This document shows positions 23,015 through 34,714 of a stretch of 64,000 nt of DNA, piece after piece. Numbering within the stretch: position 1 is the stretch's first letter; every line of letters starts with the position of its first letter. This DNA is from Blumeriella jaapii (Eukaryota; Ascomycota; Leotiomycetes; Helotiales; Drepanopezizaceae): contig VWND01000007.1 in assembly GCA_009599575.1 (NCBI GenBank), positions 124,001 to 188,000 of the forward strand. The letters are read 5' to 3'. A program made the position numbers and the translations under genes. Under the pieces are notes generated by a model. That model worked only from the letters and a program-made list of their open reading frames with translations, was not told the DNA's origin and did no database searches.

Positions 23015-23933
23015 TCATGATTTCCACGACAGATTCCAAATGAACAAAGCCGCTTTCTCAGCGAACTCGTGGTACTGTTTGCAATAAGCATTGGGCTTAC
23101 AAGCCAGAAAGGAGACTTACATCTGCATGTTTTCCACTCAATTCACCTGTTCCCTGGCAGAAACCGTCAAGATCAAAGCAAAAAGTCGCAGTGTTGGATT
23201 TCTCAACTATGGAAAACTCTTCAAGCGCGAGTGGGTCACCGAAAGTAACCACTAGAAATCGTTAGCACCTAATGTAACACAGATCCAAACCACTTACCTG
23301 CAAATAAACTTCTGGCAATATTTCTGCTATTAGAATGGTATGGGAGTTCATCCAATGCGTGATGTACAATCTGGGCGCCAAAACTAGACAAAATTTAAGC
23401 ATCATCATCGAGGCCATGATAGAGAACTTACCTCCAGCCAGATAACACTATTTTAGAATCGGGACACCACTTCGAAGCTCTATCTAGAGTCATAAGAACG
23501 ACGGAGGTTTGCGTCGGGAAACTCATCTAGTTCTGTTAGTCAACTTTCCAAACGATGCTAGTGTGACTGGTAACATACCGGGGTGTCAGACAATTCTTGA
23601 TTTGTGTTAATGGCTGAAAGTTTGAAAAGTTTAGCAGGAAGCCTCGTGGACATAGAAAGAGAAATTTAAAAACCTACTTTGAACTGCCAACGTATCTTCG
23701 AACAACACATCCGCAATCTCTTGGAAAAAAGCCGGGCCAACGTTTTGGCCCCATTGGGCGATCAGACCGTTACTTTCTCTTGCAAAGATAATTAGGAACT
23801 CTTTGCAACCTGATCCATCGTACATATTATCTTCTACAAAGTTAAACTCTCTTTCCTTTTCCGGAAACATCGGACCGGCGTGCGACATGCTAGCCGCGAG
23901 GGCCAGCGATAGAAGGATAGCCATAGACTTCAT
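23015..23933 (-). CDS. Secreted cutinase-family hydrolase
   Basis: Cutinase/acetylxylan-esterase family serine hydrolase, predicted secreted and acting on ester polymers such as cutin or xylan side groups. Six exons (23933-23678, 23613-23579, 23526-23432, 23383-23298, 23251-23121, 23074-23015) give 220 residues, the usual family size. A signal peptide, MKSMAILLSLALAASMSHA, opens the protein. The nucleophile elbow is GWSFG; the Ser codon is split by the intron 23384-23431. The acid lies in the CxxxDxxC motif CFDLDGFC and the probable His is in SGKHAD. The four conserved disulfide cysteines (CKEF, WCPD, FCFD, GFC) are all present. The usual FARGT motif reads FARES, and GYSQG reads GWSFG, so the specificity may differ from classical cutinases. 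Confidence 0.88.
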
Positions 23934-26135
23934 GTTGAAAGCCGGTAGGTATACCCCGGATCTAGAATGTCGAGTAAAAGCCAATGCTTAAGAGGAGGCA
24001 GAGGAAGAGAGATGAAAAGAACTTGGAATAAGCAAGAGACTTGAGAGAGCTCGGTGATTGCAAGGTACAAGTAGAATGTGAGTTGATTCAACGAAAACAT
24101 TGGGAGGCGGCGGGCCGGAATTATAGCTACGATTTGTTGGTAGAGATGCCAATGCAAAAACCAAACAAAGTGACGCGAACCGTAGTAATAGGTCTTGGCT
24201 TTTAGGATCTCAAGCAAGTCGTACGTAGGAGGCGGTTTATTGGGCGAAGATCCGCAAATAGAAGGATTCACGTATCGCTCTCTAATAGAATCTTTAACAC
24301 TAAGTATGGCGAAGGGACCCTTGCCACCACCAATTTAAGCCTTCTTTGCTCGCGTACGGAACACACGTGAACCAAGCGCACCACTTGGCAGTTATGCCGG
24401 GTGATCGCGTTCCTTTTGGGATTGTTAGGAAGCTCTCTCGTGATATGGGGTTCCTTCCTTCACAATCTCTATTTCTCAAACTATTGATCCTTAGTCTTTC
24501 TATATAACTTTTGTCGTTTTTTGTTGAAGCTATATCCTGGTTCTCTTTTCTAAGATAGTCGGATACGTTCTATTGTTGGTCTCTGGTATTTGGCTGCTGA
24601 AAACGCCAGTAGCACTTCGAAAATGACTTTGAGAAGCCTGCTATCGCTGTACAATGAGTAAATGACTGAAGTTTATGCTGGATACTTCTATACCTTCTGG
24701 TGAGAGCTGGATACGAGACAAGAGTTTCCGATGTCGTGCAACGATAACATCATAGACCAGGCCCTTCCCGCGTACCAGGTATCGGGTCTGTCGTCTAGAT
24801 GAGCTTCCAGAGCGGGCGATGTGATGCACATAATTCGAAAGTTTCAGGGATTCTCCATGATACTCGGCGGTCATAGTTGAAGCTAAAATGACCCCGCATG
24901 GTCGAAGAGCTTCCTGAACCATCCTACCTGAGTTTTCCTTCGATGTCCTTTCGAGCATGCCCTCGCCTCGATCAACGAGTATCTCAAGCTCGAACGATGC
25001 CTCGGTCTTCCTTTTGGCCCCAGCCCGAAGTCCATGTCCGCATTTATAACCCCAAGTCACTATCCTACTGTACCGAGTAGCTTTAGATCCCAAACACATC
25101 TCCTTCATCTGTCCACGTCTGCGCCGTAGAAGTGAGTCCAGGTCCCACAGGTGGAGTTAATGTCAAGACGAATGCGTCACTTGATAATGCGGAGTGAGAG
25201 GCAACCTGTCCATAGGTGTCTACTTTACTCGGAGATCTTCCTTCCCCTTTCTCTCGATCTCCACCCGCAAAATATTCCACGGAAGTTCTACAAAAACCTA
25301 CCTTTTAACACATACTTTCGGGCAACACCAATTTTGTAATCCCCAGCCCCAATCGCGAAAGGCTCTAGCTCGGAAAGCTCTCCCAATCTCCTCCTTTATA
25401 CATTCGTCGTGGTATTCAGCCAAAACCTGCCCCTACTCATGTCGCCGGACACAAGCGACAGCGCCCCGTAGTCCCAGAGGCAGATGAGCTCGAAGCCGTT
25501 CACATTCAGCACGCGTGCGCGCAGAGGGGTAGAGCATTGTACTTGGATATTCGGGGCCGATGACCGACAGTGCCATGGCGCGAGCTGTAGGAAGACGCTC
25601 TATCTGCAGTATGGATCGCAGCGAAGGCGCATGGCTTGGCCAGATTGATGCCGCAGGACCTGATGTTGGTGTTGGCACTCTCGATCATTTGATAGACTGC
25701 CCTGATATTCAGAAGCTGGTAGCCCTCTTCTCCTTGGTGGCCGCAGATAGCTCGCACGAGTATCTTATGGTGGGATCAATGCCTCGGGCCTGTTTAGCCG
25801 CCATGGTAGGATCCGGGAACTTATTCTCGGGTAGGTTGTATGGAAATGTGTCGAGCGAAGGGTTCCCTGTTCATGATTGGCGTTCATCAATATCTAATAA
25901 ATTTTGGAGCAAAGTGTCGTTAAGGAATCGGTACGGAGATGGCTCCTCGGCTTCCCCGCAGAGCAAATCCTCGGCAACAGGGGAAGCCGCCTCGGTGCCG
26001 ACAGTTTCTTTTCAGATATCAGTCACCAAGTCTCTTGCACGTATAGACTCTATACATACGATCAGAGTGGCTCTTCTCGCGCATAAATCAGGAATTTCAA
26101 CTCGGTCCAATCTCCTTGCAACCCTAATCTTCAAA
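23934..26135. other. Gene-poor intergenic region with unassigned open frames
   Basis: Long frames exist (- strand 24641-25108; - strand pieces 25804-25440 beginning MAAKQARGIDPTIRYSCEL; + strand 25560-26135 in frame with the next gene) but none shows a domain I recognise and none can be joined convincingly. A small, fast-evolving gene on the - strand from the ATG at 25804 (good CTACCATGG context) is possible. Confidence 0.4.
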
Positions 26136-27359
26136 ATGACCAAGTACAACGACATCATCCTGGAGATAGATGGTCAAATAGGTACCATCAAAGTACTGTG
26201 TTATCATCTCCATCGCGGACTCTCACTAACGTATCTGTTAGCTCAACCGTCCGAAGAGCCTAAATGCCTTTGGTGGCAAGCTTCAGGAGGAAGTGATATG
26301 CGCAATTAGAGAGCTAAACGGGCATCCCGAAACTGTGTTTACAGTCCTCACCGGTGAAGGCAGATTCTTCTCGGCAGGAGCAGATGTTCGAGGTGAGCTT
26401 GGTCAAGTGATTGTCTCCGTAGCAGTACATGTGCCGGCGAATATAAAAAAAATTGGTCCCTCATGCTGAAATCTTACCAAATCGAGAAATGAAGGCATGT
26501 CTTGCCGACCACTCGAAAGCATGTTATCTTTGTCGCCAGACTAAACTGATCGAAGCAAGGGGCAGATGATCTAGTAGCACAAGTACTCGGCTGTGAGGAA
26601 GACAACTGACATCATGAATAGCGGCGGGCCTAGAATCCGAGAAAGTTTATGAGAATGATGGGCAAAAGAAACTCGCTTTCTTTGCGAGGTTCGGACCCGG
26701 TACATCCTTCAGCCCGCTTCCTACTCGGCTAAATCGTGTAGGCTAACTTCAAAGCAGCAATCGAAATGCTTCGTTCTATCATTGACCACAAAAAGGTCTT
26801 TGTTCTAGCCCTCAATGGACCGGCTGTAGGAGGAGGATCAGCCTGGTTCACCGGATCATCGGATATCGTATTCGCATCCACGTCTTGCTACTTGCAATGC
26901 AACTTCAGTGCTCTGGGTCTCGTTCCGGAGCACGGTTCCGCCATTAACTTTGCCCAGAGTATGGGTGTCCACCGAGCAAACGAGTTCTTTATGCTCGGCC
27001 GCAAACTCACCGCTCAGGAGCTGGAGCAATGGGGTATCGTCAATCGCGTGTTTGATAGCGAAGGTTTTGCGGAGAGCGTCAAGAGCTATCTGCAAGAGCA
27101 GTTGAAGAACAACGATGGAAAAAGCATGATGGAGATGAAGAGATTGCAGAATGCACCGTTGAGAGATGGAAGGATGATCGCAGTTCTTAACGCTGTCGAT
27201 GCGCTCTCGGAGAGGTTCGTCGAGAACGCACCGATGAAGAGATTCGCCACCAAGAAGAGGGAATTGGAAGGTAAGCCTACTCAGCTGCGAATAGCTTCGA
27301 CATAGAAAAGCTGCTAATGCTGTGCAGAAAAATCGAAGAATAGAACTTCAAAAATATAA
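26136..27359 (+). CDS. Peroxisomal-type enoyl-CoA hydratase/isomerase
   Basis: Crotonase-superfamily enzyme close to fungal peroxisomal delta3,delta2-enoyl-CoA isomerases, used to degrade unsaturated fatty acids. Exons 26136-26192, 26242-26392, 26622-26699, 26758-27270 and 27328-27359 give 276 residues. Landmarks: LNRPKSLNAFGGKL, the first oxyanion-hole segment FFSAGADVR, the second LALNGPAVGGGSAWF, then SALGLVPEHGSAINFAQ. The family glutamate sits in VPEHGS. The 32-nt last exon encodes EKSKNRTSKI, whose final SKI resembles a type-1 peroxisomal signal. The start at 26136 matches the family; an in-frame open stretch upstream to 25560 is ignored. The acceptor of intron 3 could be 26754 instead of 26757, adding one residue. 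Confidence 0.88.
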
Positions 27360-29315
27360 GGTGAACGGGAGCGTTCGGGTTGCTCTTATAATGTCCGCGG
27401 GAAAGGTTGAAGGCTTTAGCGAGTGGACATTGCTAGGGTTTTCGGATAAGTGTCTGTTATGAGTCTCCCAACTGAGCAAATATCTATGTATGAGGACCAA
27501 TTCCGCCTGCAGCAGAGGATGGTAGTCCTCATTTGTAAACAAGTATGCTGACAGTGCTTATCACTGCTGAATGGCCCATTTGAAAACCAACTTGGGGAAT
27601 GGAGAGCAGCGATTGACTCTTTCCTTGCCGCTTCCTCGGTGTACATCAAGCCACCGAGTTTTACTCGTCTACCTGCCCTAGGTAAGTCCTCCGGGGCAGC
27701 GTGCTGCCGTCCCGGGGAAATCATTTCAAACACTGTATTATTAACGGTCTCGGGTTTTTAGGTGGGAATTGTGGTGGGTTTCTTTGTTCTTTATTTGACG
27801 CCGCTCTATCTCGGCTTGACTCGCCGGTCTGTACGACCCAAAACACACTCAGCTCCAACAGCTCTGATCATCTGATTTATCGAAGGTCACTTCACGAACG
27901 CAATGGAGAACCATCCCGCCTGTAGGAGAAGGGCTCAAATAGCGGACCATTTGTCACACGTTTCTTTTATATAAATGCTTTCTCGAGGGTCTCTTGTATG
28001 TAAAAATCCCCAGCTTAGCACGTCTCCAATGCCCTGCGGGAGGCTTGAGGTAGCGCAGTTTCACTGCCCCCTCCAGACGTTAAATCATATCATCATCATC
28101 ATCATCCTCGGTGTACATGTTGTCTCAGCTTCCAATTCTGCCCGTAAATGCACTTCCACCGATAGTGCTGTACACTCAAAACGGGTGTTCAATCATCAAG
28201 TTATATAAAATTTAGGTCTGGGAGGCATCCAACATATTGCTTGACCGCTGGAAACCTGTCCCGAAATGAATCAAGGGCTTAGAAGCCAGTCAATCGATCC
28301 GCTACAAACCTTCTTCCTACGCAAATCCAAGATCGCATGCTGGAGACTTGAGGAAACATGAGAGATGATTGGAAAATCCGAACAACTTTTACCACAACCG
28401 TTTTCAGGTTTTGATTGGCAGCTAATTAACTATCGCTGCATTCCTACGGCCCTAGAATAGTGGAATAGCTTCTACCTCTTCCTGTGAGGAATGTATGTAT
28501 TCTGAATTTCCTACACCCATATCGCGCGCGAAAACCCGATTTTCGGCAGCTAAAGCACCTCGGTTGTTTTTCTCATTTTTTGGCCTTTTGAGACCTCTCA
28601 GGGAACTTGCCCTGTTAGGAGAGAGGCGAGTCATTTTATTGGTGAAGTGTTGATTGGCGTTCAGGGTTGTGATTGGTGGATGTGGCGAGTGATCAGACGT
28701 CGTCAACAACGCTACTATCTATCAGTTTACCATCTGGATGAGCTGAATAGATAGCGGCAGGAGAACACAGCTAAATTCTACACTATCAAGCCTGCATCAG
28801 CTAGTCAAGTCAAGTTGGACAAAGGTAGCATTCACGTCTTTTGTATCTCCACTATAGACATTTCAGAAGATCCTTTGAGAAACAAAGAATTAGTTTGAAT
28901 TCTTCTGACCACTTGCATTCTTCGCTTTCGAACTGCATCAGGCTTAGCTCTTTGATTTTGGATTCCGAGGAGGAAAGTTATGGAACAAAGAGAGTCGGAC
29001 GCATCGAGTCATGACGATACCGAGGTATACAAGCCGCAATTTCGGTCTCAGCTTCTGTTAGAGCTGGGGGGGTAAATGGTGAAATTTTAGCTTCATTTTA
29101 GCGTTGAAGAGTAAGTGATACAACTAAGCATTGAAGAAATTTCAACATGTCCCCAAGGACCCTATTCAACTCTGAAATTGATTGACAACCTACGGAAGCT
29201 TAATCTTTGCTCCGCGAAACTCCGCAAGATCCAACGACCTCACTCCTAGCTCTCAATTGCCCCTTCCAAACTTTACCCAAAAAACCGAAGTCTCCTCCCG
29301 ACACCCTGCAAAATA
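27360..29315. other. AT-rich intergenic region, nothing recognised
   Basis: Only short open frames without domains. A (CAT)n microsatellite lies at about 28090-28108. Confidence 0.55.
28090..28108. repeat. (CAT)n microsatellite
   Basis: Five to six CAT units in the gene-poor interval. Confidence 0.9.
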
Positions 29316-30984
29316 ATGGAGAAGCTGCTGTTCACGGGAGAGGCTGGAACCGGAGATGTAGTGCGACAAAAAAGGATCTTGTTTTTTACGAGCAGCGAAT
29401 ATGGACAAGCCAATGTCATTCTTGCTGTGGCCCATGAACTCCTCTCCCTTCAACGATACCAAATCCACATAGCATCATTTGCTCCTTTGCGACAACGTGT
29501 ACAGAGCCTCAATGACACCGTCTCAAAAGGCAAATCCCCGGCAATATTTCACACTATTGATGGTCTGGCAGCGCTGGAAGCTCTGACCTTAAAAAACGAA
29601 TTCATTGGACCTTTTCCTCCCGGAGTACGGGGTGCCATGAATACCTACCGTATGACCCTTCCAGCCATGGCCGACACATGGACAGAACAAGAGGTGAGTG
29701 GCGGTCGAGCCCTTGAAATTGCCGATGATCTTAATGGGGCAAATTCTGACTACTTTTCCTCCTACAGTACATTTTGAGCTACAAGAAATGTCTAGATATC
29801 ATGCGCGAGGTTTCTCCAGACGTGATTGTTGTAGACCCTCTCATCAGCCAAGGGCTAGAAGCATGCAACCAGCTCTCACGGGAATGCGTGATATTGAGCC
29901 CGAACACGTTCCTTGAACTTCTGCGCAAGCAGCAATCGCTCTTCTCTCAATTCATCCGAATTCCTACGTAAGTCTTGACAAATCACGGGTTCAGCTCGAG
30001 CTAATACTTCCCAGAATTGCATCAGGATTCACTTATCCTGTTCCATGGAAACTCATACCAGCCAACTTGTTCCTCAAATTTGCACTGATATGGATACTTG
30101 TGAGGAATCCCAAGATCCGAAATCTTGTTCGCTACCGCAAATCACACAATCTTCCGAGCCTACCACCTGTTTTCAACGTCTGGCAAGCAAAAAATCATTA
30201 CCTGGTACCGTCTATACCGGAAACCGACTACCCATGCTACATCCCGGCAAATGTTACTTCTTGTGGACCGATCATCCTTCCGGTCGCGCCTGTATCAGAC
30301 CAAGACCCGGAACTCTACGCATGGCTCCAGCGAAGCCCGACCGTTCTCATCAACCTCGGATCACATATCAGAATGGACGATAACACGGCGAGAGAATTTG
30401 CCGTAGGCTTGAAGATGTTTCTGGACAAGCAGCCCGGTGTCCAGATTCTGTGGAAATTGAAAACCTCAGGTGGTATCTCGGTGTCTTCACAGTCACAAAC
30501 CAAGTCTGAAGGCGGCTTCGCAGGCTGCGGTCTCAATAACGCTTCCTTGGATGCTTTGTCGTTAGGAATTGCGAACGGACGAGTGAGGATCGTGGAATGG
30601 CTCTCGGTCGACCCGTCGGCAATTCTCCAAACGGGACTCGTTGCGTGCTCGGTGCACCACGGCGGTTCGAATTCGTTCCACGAAGCACTCAGCGGTGGCA
30701 CTCCTCAGATTGTCCTTCCGTGCTGGCTCGATACTCTGGATTTCGCGAACAAAGTTGAATGGCTAGGTGTAGGTCTGCACGGCAGTCGAGCCGCCGTTCC
30801 GGGTGTGGAGTCCAGCGAACTGTCCCGAGCATTGTTGAGGATCTTCGCCGATGGCGAGGAAGCGATACAGATCCGCTTCAAGGCCGCACAACTTGCCGAG
30901 ATCGCTGGTAAGGTAGGAGGACGCAAAAAAGCTTGCGACAAGATTGTGGAGATTATAGAGGCTCAGGGAGGCCCGGGTATGTGA
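29316..30984 (+). CDS. UDP-glycosyltransferase (GT1 family)
   Basis: Predicted to move a sugar from a UDP-sugar to a small lipophilic acceptor. Exons 29316-29693, 29768-29967 and 30015-30984 give 515 residues. The N-terminal half begins KRILFFTSSEYGQANVILAV, the usual first strand-helix with room for the acceptor site, and contains SPDVIVVDPLISQGLEA. The C-terminal half has the linker PTVLINLGSHIRMDD and the donor-site signature around residue 400: VHHGGSNSFHEALSGGTPQ followed by LDTLDFANKVEWLGVG. There is no obvious signal peptide or C-terminal anchor. No biosynthetic partner genes lie nearby, so detoxification is as likely as secondary metabolism. Confidence 0.88.
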
Positions 30985-31850
30985 ATGAATGCAGACCGCT
31001 AATATTGTGATCTTCGAAGAAAGTCATTTCTCCTTGCAATGGCTACTTTCAGACAAATTCAGTGTTGACTTATCTTAATCTTGAGCATTTCATAAAACCA
31101 CCTGTACGCTTCACAATGAAAATGACCCCTCGTGCCAATTCCAAAGGAACTCCGCATGTGAATGTTATTTGGTAGTGACTGGAGCACCGGGTTTCACCCC
31201 TTTCTCATATAAAATCCAACATCTTCGTCTCAGCAGCGAAATTTAGTATTTCAGAATCTCAAGGCAACAGCCATGTTTCTTTTCCCTTCAAAACAATACA
31301 GCGCTCGGGGCTTATAGCGCACGGGAATGTTAGCCACAATTTGCTTTTGACCGGAGTCGTTTCCATCATGAAGCTTGTCACGCAGTCTCGCGCTCGCGTT
31401 ATACTTCGCTTGGATGAAAAGGAAAGGAACACAGGACGTTAACGTCACAAGAAGGCGATCAAGCTCCTGATTCATTAACGAGTGTGCTAGCGCGATGTGT
31501 CGGGGACGGGTATGAGAGTGGAGATTTTGCTCTTTCGGATTCACATTTCATCTGATGTTGTTGCGCATTACCAAGACGTGTATACGCCTAAGCTGCAAGC
31601 GCTAGAAGAATCTTTACTCAAACGAAAAGAGTTTTGCTTCTACAGAGTATTTTTGGCAAACTTAGCTGCTGCGCTCCGTCTTTTCAAAAGCCTCCAGAGA
31701 GTAACATCTATCCCACAAACGCGAATACCGTCAAAAGCGCTTGTTTCAAAATCAAATACGCTGGCCGTCCCTGGCTCCAAAACTCGTATTTCTCAAATCC
31801 TCCTCTTCCTCACCCTTATCCCCAAGTCGCCTGTGTGCTCTACCTCATCT
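30985..31850. other. Intergenic region, nothing recognised
   Basis: 3' flank of the glycosyltransferase gene; no supported gene. Confidence 0.5.
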
Positions 31851-32054
31851 CTAGCCGAAGCAGCAGAACACCCCATCCATGACATGCGGTCTCCTCCTCA
31901 AACACCTCCGGCACCTCATCAAGCTCGGATAAGACCGAGCTCGGAAGTCATCGCATTCCTCTGGCCAGCCGCCGATGGCCTGGCAGTGTCTGCACCAGCG
32001 CGTGATCATTTTGCCGTGGCCGCACCGGAACCAGATGGAAGTCTGGTGACACAT
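31851..32054 (-). CDS. Small Cys-rich hypothetical protein
   Basis: A single open frame gives 67 residues beginning MCHQTSIWFRCGHGKM and containing paired cysteines (CGHG, CRHC, CRRC, FCCF) that could bind zinc. Small fungal proteins starting Met-Cys with a C-x-H pattern are common and uncharacterised. The frame stays open upstream to an ATG at 32135 through a Lys-rich stretch. No signal peptide is visible. A longer + strand open frame (31497-32318) overlaps it but looks compositionally random. Function unknown. Confidence 0.45.
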   Translation of the reverse strand: MCHQTSIWFRCGHGKMITRWCRHCQAIGGWPEECDDFRARSYPSLMRCRRCLRRRPHVMDGVFCCFG

Positions 32055-33675
32055 TCTCGGCTTTTGTCCTTTTCCCTTTTTCTTCTTAGTTGTGCTTGTG
32101 GGAACCTCGAGATGGTGGTTTGTGGGTGTGAACACGAAACTGGTGGAAGTCGGGAGGTATACGAAGATAGGTGCCTTCGTGTGGATGCTGGTGGCATGGA
32201 AGCCTGGTTCTGCCGAGAAAGAGGTGTCGATTATATTCGCCTATCATACTCCAAGCGAAAGGATACTGGTGATGCTGTTGCCTTACTTTTGATACGACTT
32301 ATTCGCCTGAGGGGATGAGAGGAATCTTCCTGGTCCACAAGATTGTTCAACATACGACGACATCCTCGTAGTCTCCAGCCTCTGACTTCGAGAGCAGACG
32401 TACACGCTTGTCACCATAGAGATAAAATATACTTTCTCCTTGAGTCGCGGCCTATTCGCCAAAGTAGCGTGCGCTATGTTGACTGGAGTTTTCGACGAGG
32501 ATGTTTTTCTGGACAAGACCAAAGGAAACCTCAGAGCTGAAGGTCTGTTGGTCTTCCTGAAGAGCATTTTTGCTGAATGGTATCATCATGCTGCAAGCAA
32601 CCAGCGTTCACGAGCGACTGTAGACTCTGATAAAAAACCCCGGCCCTCTAGCGAGAGGAAGTATATACAACGTTTTCAAGCGAGGCTTGATCTTATCCAC
32701 CAGGTGGCTACATCGGTTCACCTGCTTCGATGGTCCGTAGAACTTTTTCACCCAAGTATCCTTACCCAAGTAGCGTCTACTCATCTCCGGCGATCTTCAT
32801 TCACGATAAAGTGACGATGTCTCGCCTACCTGGAGCTTGAAGTGTCGCTTACTGTAGAGAATTGATAAAGCCTTTGCGACAACAACAAACAAAGAAAAAA
32901 ATAGCCTGTCTTCAAGTCCTAACTTCCTGGCTAAAGTCGTGGGTAACGCACACGGAACAAACGTCAAACACATGCTGTAGGACACTCGAGTCTTTCAACA
33001 AGGCTAGACAAAGATCTTTGCGAGTCAAGAGTAAGAAGTGAACACTAGTTACTGAAAGCAATAAGACCCTGCAGAAAAAACCTGGAAGTTTTGACGATTA
33101 AATAGGGAAATGTTCCAAAACCAAGCCGTTATTATAACAGTGAGTTTTGTTAAGTGATTGCCTAATGCGTACTGGAAGCGCAGAACGCACAAACCGCCAA
33201 GTGGGGGTACACTTGTTACCTTTCATGCATTTTCAAGACTAATGTTTTCCTGATTCCCTGGAGGATCCGAGTTTCTCACATACAAGGTTGAACACACTTA
33301 CTTCACAAACATAATATACGCTTTACAGTACACTGAAGCTATTTTCGAGTCTCGGCGTTCAGACTCTGTTCGATGGCGATCTCCTGTGCTGATTGCACTT
33401 GCGGTGAAAAAGCAATAGGCCCTTCCCAAAGGAAAAGTAGAGAAATGGAAAACCTCACGTTTAATAGTAACCTTCGGCTACTTACATACCTATACCTACC
33501 TACTGTACTGTGTATATTCAAAGTCGAAAGGGCGTGAAGTCAAAATAAGATAATCCGCCTAGGCAACTCAAATCTTGGCACACTGCATCACGTCGTGCCA
33601 AACCCATCAAACGCGTCTCCGCGTCTCCCCCTCCATCTTCCAAGAACCTACACCTCCGCAAAAGTAAGAAAAACG
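32055..33675. other. Intergenic region, nothing firmly recognised
   Basis: An open + frame at 32440-32814 has no recognised domain. GTAC-type words appear near 33320 and 33496-33515, just upstream of DAD1. Confidence 0.5.
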
Positions 33676-34318
33676 ATGTCCTCTACAACAACCGCAGCAG
33701 CACCGCCCGAAAAATCTTTCTTCGAGCAGCAGCGTGAAGCCCTCCTACGAGAAATAGGCATCGTGCGTCCTCCCCCACTCCCACTTCTCCCCCTCCGAAT
33801 CTGCTCCATGGAAAGGAAGAGAGGGAGAGACTGAGAGAGGATAGAAGAGGTTTTTGTGGGTAGACTAACGCGAAAACCCGCTTTCTGATTGGTGTAGAGT
33901 TTCGAGCATGTGCTAGCGAACATCAACAAGCTGAATCGGTCGCTGGAGGGTGTTATTGCTGTGAGTTCTTTTCCTCTTCTACTTTCCGCCTTCCTCCGTA
34001 TCTTGTTCGTATGCTCTGTGGGAACGATGCAGCAGTAGCCGAGGAGTAATGTGGAGGCAGTGGGCTAGGGAAAGCAAAGGATGTATACTGATGAAAAGAT
34101 CGTGATCCCAGGTCGGCAACGAGTTCAGCTCCGTCGAGGCGCTGTGGTCGCAGTTTGAGAATGTAATGGCGAAGGATCCAGATGCCGTCGAGCCGGAGGG
34201 AGACGGGCAGCAGCAACAGCATGCCGAAGACGGGGAGGGTGCTGAAGACGGGGAGGGTGCTGAAGACGACGAAACGGTCTTGAGCAAGGGGCACGGCGAG
34301 ACGGGTCGAGAGAGATAG
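33676..34318 (+). CDS. DAD1: DASH complex subunit Dad1
   Basis: Subunit of the fungal-specific DASH/Dam1 ring that couples kinetochores to spindle microtubules. Exons 33676-33762, 33898-33960 and 34112-34318 give 118 residues. The conserved core is [34 protein letters not shown] and [18 protein letters not shown], a short coiled coil characteristic of Dad1. The C-terminal extension is acidic and contains a tandem six-residue repeat (EDGEGA twice). A closely matching N-terminal Ala/Thr-rich stretch precedes the core. The small size and exact join of the three exons make the call firm. Confidence 0.92.
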
Positions 34319-34714
34319 ATGGATAAGGAAGATCACAGGTGGGCGGAAGGGCGTTTTGGACTTTACGATACCCAGTTCGATGGATGGCGTTGGTAGTGGA
34401 AGGAGGTGGTGCATGGAGGCTGTATGATTATTGTTGTTTCTACAATGAAAAGGTCGTTATACATAAACACCCCCGAGACCCCCAGCACCCGTGTTGCGCG
34501 TTGTCTAACCCTTCTTGATGAAGAAGCAGCAGCCGCGAAATTGTGAAAAGAAAAACCCCATCGCCCTGGAAAGGATGACGACAAGCAACGCTACCCGGCT
34601 ATTTTCCCATCTATTTCTCGCAGGTCTCCAGCCCATTCCTTGCATTGTTCGCTCATTTTATGCTCTCAGTCATAGTCGTATTAAAAATCGTATCAAAGTC
34701 ATCGTGAAAGGCGC
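34319..34714. other. Convergent 3' flank of DAD1 and the Rho gene
   Basis: 396 nt with no gene; probably the two 3' UTRs. Confidence 0.6.

Noticed and set aside
25560..26135. In-frame N-terminal extension of the enoyl-CoA hydratase
   Set aside because: Family similarity starts at MTKYNDIILEIDG (26136); the upstream frame has no hydratase character.
31497..32318. 273-codon + frame
   Set aside because: No domain, and the opposite strand has a more protein-like Cys-rich frame.
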